From Cardinalis cardinalis (taxonomy: Eukaryota; Chordata; Aves; Passeriformes; Cardinalidae): a DNA stretch of 64,000 nt. The notes under the pieces were generated by a model. It was not told the DNA's origin, ran no database searches, and worked only from the letters and a program-made list of their open reading frames with translations. Positions 46,041-64,000 of the stretch are shown here, piece after piece. Each line of letters begins with the position of its first letter. The first letter of the stretch is position 1. Location: contig JACDOX010000018.1 in the NCBI GenBank assembly GCA_014549065.1, positions 4,374,172 through 4,438,171 on the forward strand. The letters run 5' to 3'. The position numbers and the translations under genes are program-made.

Positions 46041-48966
46041 AGAGATAAAGGGACTTGTATCTTTTTCCAGCAGTGCGATTTGATAGTAAAAGTGAAGATG
46101 ATCAGATAATGAGAGTTCCTAAAGCCATCAAAGCGTGGCTGCCACGTTTGTGAAGTTTCCTTTACAAGAATTTTGTGGGAGAAGCTTGGCTGAATTATCT
46201 ATAATGAGGAGCAGCAGTGAATTATGTAGTAGATGGCAGAGGGTTGAAGTGAATGGCATGTTAAGGTCATTTTTTTGCTTAATGGCATCATCCTGATCAT
46301 AGTTGAAAAGAGCAGGTTTTAAAAAAGATTCTTGAATTTAAATATGTAGTGTATATTTAGATTATTTCTTGTAAGTCTTCTATTACCTCTAGAGGGCTTG
46401 TGGCCAGGTAAGCAAAGTTGGAACAATGCACCATGTCTGCCTCTCCCAGCTCTTGTTATTGCTTCCATACAATGTACAGCTTGTGGAAGTGATACTAATT
46501 TTCTTTGGCTGGTAACTCCCATATTCTTACTCATGCTTATCTGCTTTGAAATGTAAAATATTACTTCTTCTCGTTACACTACTTTTAATGTTTCTGAATA
46601 TTTAGAGAGGTCACTTGCTGCAATAAATATAACGTCTTTGAAGCACTGTGTTTGTGCTGCTTTTGAGAGAAAACTACTTCTGAGCAAAGAGGCAAAGAAC
46701 TATTACTCTGTGTTTTAGACCAGAGAGTCTGTATCTTGCTAGCATTTATGATACATTTGGTTACATCTTGAAACTAAGCAAAAAAACTTTGTGACTAATC
46801 TGGATTTGCTTATCTCCCACGGGTTTTTTTTCCCATTCCGAGTTTCTCCATCGATCCATGTCTGAAAACCTTCAAACCCAGTTCCCTGTGTGATCTGTCA
46901 TTGCACTGTTGCACACTGAGGGTTATGACTCATGATACCAGCAGATCCACAGGCAATTCATTAATGAGAAGCTCTTGGAGGCATGGCGATGTTGTAGCTT
47001 CCATGAATAGGAGAGACTCAGCCCTTCTTTACTTCTCTGAAGTAAAGCAGAAGCAGGAAACTAATACGCCTCCATGACACTGCTGGTCTTGAGTGGATGA
47101 AGTGTTCTATGTGTTAAAATCAGCTGTGAACTTGATTAGAGAACCTTTGCAGCACTGCACAACTGCCANCTTTATTTAACTCCTACATTTTCTGGCTTTT
47201 CTCTGTTTATAACCTAGTAGTAGCCCCGGCTGCTGGAATGCAACAGCTTTGGCATGTCCCAAGGCAGAAACATGAGAGGCGTTATTTATTCCAGAAACTG
47301 CTCATTTCATGGCATTTTCTCATGCCCNTAGATAATTTTTCTTGATTATATTTATAAGCATGCATTAGTTCTTCTTTTAGTAAGTCTTAGGGTTAGAATT
47401 AAATTTCCTAAATTGTAAACCTTCCAGTGCCTGGTACTGCTTTGACCTTCCACATGTCANTTCTGCACATGCAAATTATATCTGCTGTATACAGAGGGAA
47501 CCAGATTTCTTCAGAGGGAAGCTGGGTCCACTATGACAGTGTGCCATGTGTCTGCAACTGTAGACATCTGAATAAACCTTAGGTGGAAATAAGACAGTCC
47601 AGCCAGAGCAGAAATGGGACTGGCTATGTCTGTGAGGACAAATAAATTTGATGGGAAGAGCTAGCAGTAATTTATCTGAATTTGTGTAATTTAAGTGGTT
47701 GAGATTTGAGTTATTTATGAGGTTAACAAAGTGGTTAACAGGGCACTTCAGCATATCTGGGACATGGGGGAAAGTAGAAATACTAGTTTTGAAGTGTAGC
47801 ATCCTTTTCAAGTCTAAATTCGTAAAATTACCTGTGAGCACACAAGGTTCTTCATTCTTCTGCAATCTAATTTCCTCTGCTGCAAAGAAAAGCAGCCTGT
47901 GCTTTTCCCTTGTTTCTGGAATGCAGTGGGTGGAAAGTGTCAGGATGGGACTAACTGATGCTCTTTTCCTCTGTCAGTGTAGGTGAAGATATGCAAGCCA
48001 GGGAGAGAAGAAAAGAAAAAAAAAAGGCTTTGCCAGTATGGAGAGTTCTCTTTTAGTAAAAAGCTACACCAGTAAAAATAATCACATTAATAATATAGGT
48101 AAAGTAGCAACTGTTGAAAAAACTGGTAAAGCATAAAGCTTAGCAAAACCAGCCCCAGGTGATGCTGTACCACTGTCACATTTTGCACCAGCTGGAGTTG
48201 GAAGAACATTCTTAGCTCGATTACCTGAACAGAGTGCCTTACACCTGCTACAACAGATGGTGCAGAGAACAGCCACAAAAGTCTTATGTCTTTTCCTTGC
48301 ATTAAAAAACTTCTTCAAGGGACTGAAAATCCTGTTTGAATTTAAAATCAAGATGATATTTTATGCAGTTGGTGAGGTGGCAGGGTTTGGTCTGTCTCAC
48401 ACACTGATGAATTGTCTTTCTTGGTTTTGTTTGTTAGGTGGTTTTGTGTCATGCAAGAATCTAGTTTATTTTTAAAAGTTTATAGAAAGTGAAAGCACTT
48501 GCTTGTAGATCATTTACTTAGTTTCTCCTAAGATATTAAAAATTTCTGTGCAAGGATTAAGGGAAGTGGATTTGAGAATTTTGAGCTGTGGCTCATGCAG
48601 CATTTTGAGTATTGCTATGTTGAGTGCTTATTGTTTTCCTCTACATTTTCACAGCCTAACTGGATGCAAGTAAGAGGATCTGTGCTCAGTTTTAATGCTA
48701 ACCTACTAGTAGCTCTCTGTTAGGTTTTCCTAGAGGTATAGCAAATTAGTCAAAGTTGAAAGTATAAAAGTACAGNGAAAAGTAATATTGAAAGGTACTT
48801 CATACAAGTATGGGAAACTGTGTAAAATTATTTAATGAAAGACTTATTTCTTGCCAGATTTTCCTGTTAAAGAGTAATTGCACGTGAATGCATGTGAAGT
48901 TTGTTTGTTTTATGAAAATGGCTATATGATTTAATATCCTTCTAATACTGTCTTTCATTTTTCTAG

Positions 48967-49030
48967 GGAGTTTAAATGGAAGAAATGCTGCTGCGACTGT
49001 TCTCAAACTCTATTACAGACTGATTTCAAT
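48967..49030 (+). other. NIPA2: NIPA2 untranslated exon 2 (probable)
   Basis: The 64 bases lie between a good acceptor (TTTTTCTAG) and a perfect donor (AAT|GTAAGT). They contain a short upstream ORF. Vertebrate NIPA2 genes have spliced 5' UTR exons. Transcript evidence is lacking here. Confidence 0.55.
48976..49023 (+). other. Upstream ORF 2 in the NIPA2 leader (15 codons)
   Basis: ATG at 48976 (A at -3, G at +4, a strong context) opens MEEMLLRLFSNSITD and stops at TGA 49021-49023. It fits entirely inside the predicted untranslated exon. Confidence 0.5.
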
Positions 49031-49397
49031 GTAAGTCATTTTTTGGTCAGTGTCATGGTGTGCCAGACACAGATTTGCATACTCAATGAAAAGAAAAATA
49101 AAATACATATTTGTAAAATTTCCCTAAAGTTTCTCAAAGAATTTTTGTTTGTTAGGGTTTCAGTTTTTATATACCAGGTCAGAAACTCTTCCTTCTCTGT
49201 GTTCAGACTTGTTAGTTACTCATCGTTAGTGCAAGCTTATACATGCTTCAGATTGCCTTTTTTTGTTGTTGTTGTTAACCACACCTTGCAGAAGCCACTT
49301 GCAGAAGAACCAGTCATATGAGCTGTTGAGGATTTTCCTATACAGCACCTTTTTCTGCCAGCTTAATTCTAATGGGATTATTTTCCTCATGTTTCAG
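49031..49397 (+). other. NIPA2: NIPA2 5' UTR intron 2
   Basis: A 367-bp predicted intron from the GTAAGT donor to an acceptor at TTTCAG (49392-49397). Nothing else was recognised. Confidence 0.5.
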
Positions 49398-49447
49398 TGT
49401 TGCATCATTTTTCGTTGAGTATCAGAAGTTCTGCTCCTCATTGATCA

Positions 49448-49453
49448 ATGTGA
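49448..49453 (+). other. Start-stop upstream element (AUGUGA)
   Basis: ATG followed immediately by TGA lies 21 bases upstream of the NIPA2 start codon, in the predicted 5' UTR portion of the first coding exon. Minimal start-stop ORFs can stall ribosomes. The context is A at -3 (ATCAATGT), without G at +4. Confidence 0.5.
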
Positions 49454-49474
49454 CAGTGTTCAGTAGTTTGCGAG

Positions 49475-54462
<4,988 letters not shown>

Positions 54463-54800
54463 AAATATCTACGTGTTACTTATGAAAAGAACAATTCTGT
54501 AACCCTGGATTTTTTTTCCTGCTGTGAAATGTCTGAGCTTGTCTGGAAAGTCATGTACTTTTTAACAGTATGTGTAGACAATCGTTGATTTTTGAGTTTG
54601 ATTCGTTTGGATAAAGAACACTGAAATGTTTTTTATTTGCCTTACTTTTACTTTAAAAAGTACTAAAATGACCTCAGACCACAATTGATTTTGTTGCTTA
54701 AGTTATGTGTAAATACTTTCATTTCATTCTTCTGTTTTTAAGATGTATTGCACTAATTACAATTTTATCAAAAATAAATGGCTTTATTTCTGCATTGGTG
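54463..54800 (+). other. NIPA2: NIPA2 3' UTR (short form)
   Basis: About 340 bases of AT-rich sequence from the stop codon to just past the AATAAA at 54773. A longer isoform reaching beyond this point is possible. Confidence 0.6.
54773..54788. terminator. NIPA2: Poly(A) signal of NIPA2, readable on both strands
   Basis: AATAAA at 54773-54778 is the first strong signal after the NIPA2 stop. Four bases later TTTATT (54783-54788) gives AATAAA on the minus strand. The block AATAAATGGCTTTATT is therefore a near-perfect inverted repeat between two convergent genes. Confidence 0.6.
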
Positions 54801-57780
54801 ATAAAAAGGTTGCAGCAAACCTGAATGCTTTGTACTTGTGCCCTGACTGACCATGGAGGGACGGTAACCATATTGAAACAGGAGCTGCAGCAACTCCTCC
54901 TGTCCTAGTTTGTAAAAGAGAAAAGGGAAGACTACAACCAAGCACAACTGATCCTTTGGAAATAATGGTTAGGTAAAGCTGTATGCAAAACTTGCTGGAT
55001 TTGCATCAAAAAACCCCACCTTCACCAAATCAGAGTAGCAGGCTGGCAGAAACAGGAAGGCAGGAGCTTGTGTTCTGCATGGGTAAGTGAGATGGTAGCT
55101 CCTGCTATGACAGTTTATGCAGAAGGAAGGATCTCAATCATTACTAGTAGCCAGAGAAGCTGCTTCCTCTTCTGTAACAGAGTTCAGGTTCTGTCTGTGC
55201 TGCACCACACTGCCCTGGCTCTGCAGAGCTGTTCTGTGTTCCTGATGTTACACCTTGAACTCACAGAATTGCTGTTTTGTTTGCTGCCACCCTGAGATTT
55301 TCAAAAAGAACCAAAATAATGAAATATTAATGACATTGCTTCAAAAAAAAAGGGGGGGGGGGATGGGTGAGGCAGATAGGTGGTAATTCACTTTACTAAA
55401 GCCAGAAAATAAAAATTAGGGAAGAAGGTTTTATAAGAATTTTCTACTCTGCATGTGAAAGTTGGAACTACCTGGGACAGAGACTAATAGTTACTGCTCG
55501 ATGTTGTCAGATTTAGTGCTTATTGTTCAAGAGAAATTAAGATTTTCCTAGGACAGAAAAACCCCAAGTTACCACCTGTGAAAAAAAATTCTGCTGCCTT
55601 CCTTTCTTGTGTGTCATAACATACAGGAGGAGAGGGTGAAGGTGGCAGACAAGAAAAACGTTTTTGCTAAGAACTAATTGGAAATGAAGAAGTTATACCT
55701 TTTGTACACCTTGCTGCATTTTTCCTTTTAGGTAGGAAAGGTTATACTAGGCAAAGAATATTTAGCTCCTATCAAGTCTATAATCCTTTTTGAAAAATAA
55801 TAAAAATTTATATTACAAAAATGAGAAACAAACATCTCCTAGGACTAATGTCTGATTTGTCTTTAACTTTTTTCCCCTCAGTGATCATAAAATATGTATT
55901 TAATAGCAGTTTTAGGATGTTAAGGGACCAATTCTCTTACTGCTGAAAGTTAACTGGTAAGAATTAGAAATTATTCACATCATGATTAGTTATTTTTAAA
56001 TAGCTCTTAAACAAAATCAGGCTTTATTAATTAACCATTTCTGCGCCAGTGCCGAGCCAAAATCTCAGGTGTATGAGACATCCTTAAACCAATGATGATG
56101 TCAGCAAATTAGGAAAGTTGTTAATTTGCTTAACTGGAGGCACAGGGAAGCACCTGGCCGACCAAAAGTGTTCTGTGAACTAAAAGACTGTTTCTTAAAG
56201 AAAATCATCTGTAAAGCACCTTGTAAAAGAAATCCTGCAACAAGCTGGTGTAACAAAGCACAAGTGCTTCTGACTTGTGTCTCCCATGGGCAGCCTTGTG
56301 TGCACTCTCATCAGAACAGACACCACTCCAGAATGGCAGCTCTCAAGCACAGATGTCCTAGGGAAACTTGTGATTGTAGAAACTTGCTGATAGACTGCCT
56401 GGAAAATCTCCATCCTGTTTTGCTGAGGAAATTTCAGTTAATTTCTTTCCTCAAAATAGAGTTCTCTACCACTGCAATAGCTACATGTTCCTCACTTCCT
56501 GTGTACCTCTTCTGTAAGATGCTCATTTCTGCTCACTGTTGGAGTCAATTCCATGGCTGTGAAGCACCTGCAAAGAGCTGAGCAGGAGAAAAGATGTGCT
56601 GTAACCTAGCCATGAACTACTAAGAGGGAAGGAAGAAAAACAGGTTCTCAAAGGGATGCATTCTTGCTTTCACACTATAGGTTAGAAACACTGACCAAGT
56701 AACATCTCCACAAATCCACATCCTGTGTAAAACATGCAATTATCTGTCTGGGTCTGTTTTGGCCATCTTAACATCTTGGTTAGGGCTGATCCCAAAGCCA
56801 GCTGACAGGATCCTGGAGTAAGCAAGCAGGAGTTACTACTTTTGGCTGAATGGTTTGCGTTNAAATTCAACTTCTATAGTTGCAAAGTTTTACAATTTTA
56901 CTGATGTAGTGTTTGCATTATACAGNAAGTATAATACAACAAATACTTTCCATAATAAATAATGATTAACATCATTATAGTTTATGTACTGGGATAGAAT
57001 ACNCCTGCTCACTGTAGTCAAGATTCTTGTAAACAAGAATTCCTCATCACTTGTAAACGTGTTTGGGTACACAGGTATGTATTGCAAACCAAAATATAAA
57101 CTGTGTTAGAAGCTCTCATTAGGAAAAAGTAAACAGTCCCCATTCTAATCAAAAAAAACTTCCACCTTTTAAAAAGATTAGACTCCTATAAATCACCTTC
57201 GTGTTAAAGTGTTTGTTTCAAAGTTATTTAAATAACATTCATTTCCATAATNACTGATCTCTGAGAAGAGATTTGCAAAGAGGAAAAAGGATAACTGACT
57301 AGAAAATTATTCACAAAGCACCAGCAGAGTTTGTTCTGTTGTTTTTTCTCTTTTTTTTTTTAATAAAGGCAAATTAAGCAATTAAGGCTCTAATACAAAC
57401 AATTATGCATTGATTTCTAAAAATTTTTTCTACAGAACCGTTTTTTACCCTCCACAGCCATTATTTCTATAGCTTTAGGGGAAAATTATACCAGTCCAGT
57501 CTAAAATGGTCACCTCAGACAGGAATGCAAAGAGGTTTCAAAAATCTTACAGGCTTTTAATCAAAGTGTATAAAATTTTAGTCTAGAAAAATAAGTATGG
57601 ATTGTATACAGTTACTGTGCTTGGAGACTGGAGAGAACCGTGTGCCACTCAAATGGCACAAGCATACTGAAAAATGCAGATGAGAGTATTCTTCAAAACT
57701 GTTGGTGTGGGTTTTGTTTCTTGCTTTGTTTCTCACAGTTTTAGCCTAAAGAGGTGCAAGAAGTGTTGTTAGGTGAGAAT
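54801..57780. other. Region between NIPA2 and the CYFIP1 stop; includes the CYFIP1 3' UTR
   Basis: No further gene was recognised in this AT-rich DNA. It contains an A9-G11 homopolymer junction (55343-55362). Part of it, adjoining 57780, must be the CYFIP1 3' UTR on the minus strand, of undetermined length. Candidate minus-strand poly(A) signals are ATTAAA at 57560-57555 and 57364-57359, and AATAAA at 56028-56023. The 151-codon plus-strand frame at 56126-56581 resembles nothing I know. Confidence 0.55.
56023..56028 (-). terminator. CYFIP1: Candidate distal poly(A) signal of CYFIP1
   Basis: TTTATT on the plus strand gives AATAAA on the minus strand 1.75 kb after the CYFIP1 stop. Nearer ATTAAA variants (57555-57560 and 57359-57364) could be used instead. 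Confidence 0.3.
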
Positions 57781-62023
<4,243 letters not shown>

Positions 62024-64000
62024 CTGGGACAGAAAGAAAGCGAGAGGCATTTAGGACAGAAGCATCAATCCCCAAAGCACACCAGACCCCCACAGCGGGA
62101 TTCCAAGGGCAGAACGGGATACCGAGCGCAGGCCGATGGCGCCGCAGGAACAGCAGAGGGCAGCCGGCCTCTGCCACCGCGGCAGGAGCCGCTCCGAGCC
62201 CGGCCTCCCCTCACGGATCACTCCCAAAGACCACTGCATTTCACCCGCTTCCTCTGCACTCCCAAAGAAACCCCGGCAACTCCCCTCCCACCCTCCGCTG
62301 GCAGCTCATAAAGGACAGGGTATTTATTAAATAAACTAATGGAAGATGAGTAATTTCGGTGGGAAAGTGGCAGACAGCTCCCGCACAGACAAAAGGGGGA
62401 AGAGGATGACTCACTCACTGCTCGGTTATTTTTACCAGAGCCACAACCCATTATCCTAATGGGAGCTTATCGTGGTGGGAGCGTCTCCCTGCCAGGCAGG
62501 CTGAGACTATGACAACAGCAGAGAATCATGTCGTAGGAAGTATTTTACATCTTTAGAGACAGAGGAAAGGAAGACATCTGTCTCCTGTTTCTTTGCTCCT
62601 TTGTNTACACAGGGAAAATGCAGATGACCAGTAGCAGATGCATGACTTTCCTACAACCCCGTCCTCATTTTTGAAGCAGAGACCCTACTAATTTGTAATC
62701 CCTCAACACTAATATCAGAAAAGTTGGTCATCATCCATATTCTTAGCAAGGCTAGGGTGCTGGGGGACTCATGCGCCTTTTCCAGTTCCTTTTCTAATTC
62801 CTTGATGTCAACCAGGGCAATGCATAAGACCCACCCACTACCACAGATACACCCAGAGTTACACTTTGCACTGCGCTAAAATCTAGATTAGTTACGAGGG
62901 ATGACCACAACGGAAAAATATTGAAATACATGACAGGACANGGGGGCCTGACTGAGGACAAAAACACCAGGAGACGCAGTGAGCACGGGNGTGTGACTGC
63001 AAAGGGTAACCTCAATGGTGTCCCAAAGAAGGTACCTGCATGCTGGTGTCACTCTGGTACACCCTCAATCCTCCCAGGAGGGAGTGATGGCCCTGCCTGG
63101 CCTTTCACCATGCAGCCACTCAGCCTGAATGCAAAGGAATCCAGCTTCTCATTCTGTTTCAGCTGTGTCATTAGTGACTACAGCTTTGCTGCATGTGCCC
63201 CGGCCCTACANTTGCTCTCCACCCTGAGGGAGGGATCCTCTAACACCACGAGCAGGAACCCTGAGAACAGCCTGTCTTCGTTACCTTATCTAACACCGAC
63301 AGCTTTAATGCANCCTAGAGAAGCCTTCCTTGAGGGTCTATTTTTGTCCAACAGCAGGCCCCCAGCCAGCTTGCTGAGGAAATGATGTGGCTGGTTTGCA
63401 GTCAGCAAAGATCTCTGCATGCTGCCCAACCTCAGCAGCACTGTAAGATTGCACAGCCTGGGCAGGGCACCTGTATGCACAGCAAGAAGAGACCCCTCCC
63501 TCTCCACCCAACATTCACCAACACCATGCAGGTAAAGAAAGGGAAGCCAGCACACCCGTTGCTGTTCTGATCCATTATCAATGCCCACCTTTCCTCTGTA
63601 AGCACCCAAAAGCATTGAAAACAAAGAAATTACAGGTCTAGGCATCTTGCTTGAATAGTAAATACTAATAAGATGGGAGAAGGATGGGAAAAGAAAACTG
63701 GAGGTAGGGATAAAGATCAATTGTAGCACTGTACCATCAGCTGTGGGCAGGTTTACACAGTGTAAGGTAAACTCTAGATATATCAGAAGCAGCTGAAAGA
63801 CTGACACGTTTCACAGTTTTGTTCAAGCCAGGACAGAGGAGTGGATTTCTGCACCACTGTCAGCCATCCAAGCAGCAAGGAGGACGTCCAAGGATGTCCA
63901 TGTTAACCTTGTGATGTTTCAGACCTCAACAGGAATGGCATGCAGGAAAGGAATACAGCAGTACCAGATGCAGAGCTNGCTGACATAAAGAGTGGCCACA
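62024..64000 (-). other. CYFIP1: CYFIP1 intron, open at the window edge
   Basis: About 2 kb without a recognisable upstream CYFIP1 exon, so the next exon lies beyond 64,000. Open frames on both strands (up to 194 codons overlapping the exon in antisense) do not resemble known proteins. No transposon was identified. Confidence 0.7.

Larger units (their letters stand above)
42110..48966 (+). other. NIPA2: NIPA2 5' UTR intron 1
   Basis: A 6.9-kb intron. It holds two clear CR1 fragments (42604-42829 and 44260-44702), a possible older CR1-like fragment near 45740-46040, a 43-bp tandem duplication (43928-44013), a 22-bp palindrome (43768-43789) and an N cluster at 42884-42947. No other gene was recognised. 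Confidence 0.6.

Noticed and set aside
48082..48351. Minus-strand 89-codon frame with two overlapping alternatives, considered as a processed pseudogene
   Set aside because: No recognisable protein, no poly(A) tail and no target-site duplication were seen.

Overview
This is nuclear DNA from a vertebrate, almost certainly a bird and probably a songbird (passerine). The evidence is the CR1 retroposon tails, two solo LTRs of types familiar from avian and passerine genomes, CpG-island promoters and GT-AG introns. There are no bacterial operons, CRISPR arrays or phage genes. Isolated single N bases are scattered throughout.

Layout. Positions 1 to about 22,000 are gene-poor intergenic DNA with two clear solo LTRs (8785-9175 minus, 16594-17125 plus) and one probable LTR piece (about 5890-6240). 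From about 22,380 a CpG island opens NIPA1. Its five coding exons on the plus strand (22723-33398) encode 323 residues, and an AT-rich 3' UTR runs to a poly(A) signal at 38197. A spacer of about 3 kb ends in a CR1 element that abuts the next CpG island (about 41,670-42,250), the promoter of NIPA2. NIPA2 has a long 5' UTR intron, a probable second UTR exon (48967-49030) and five coding exons (49475-54462) encoding 361 residues, with a poly(A) signal at 54773. A convergent gene on the minus strand, CYFIP1, enters from the right edge. Its last five coding exons (62023 down to 57781) encode the C-terminal 239 residues, and the rest lies beyond position 64,000.

How the genes relate. NIPA1 and NIPA2 are tandem paralogues of the NIPA magnesium-transporter family. 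They share intron phases and two identical exon lengths (91 and 161 bp). CYFIP1 (Sra-1) is a subunit of the WAVE actin-regulatory complex and a partner of FMRP. The order and orientation NIPA1> NIPA2> <CYFIP1 match the human 15q11.2 BP1-BP2 block. I found no novel system. The more interesting points are the absence of the NIPA1 polyalanine tract, an in-frame upstream AUG over a CRE in the NIPA1 promoter, three upstream ORFs in the NIPA2 leader, several perfect palindromes, and an exact 29-bp dispersed duplication inside NIPA1.
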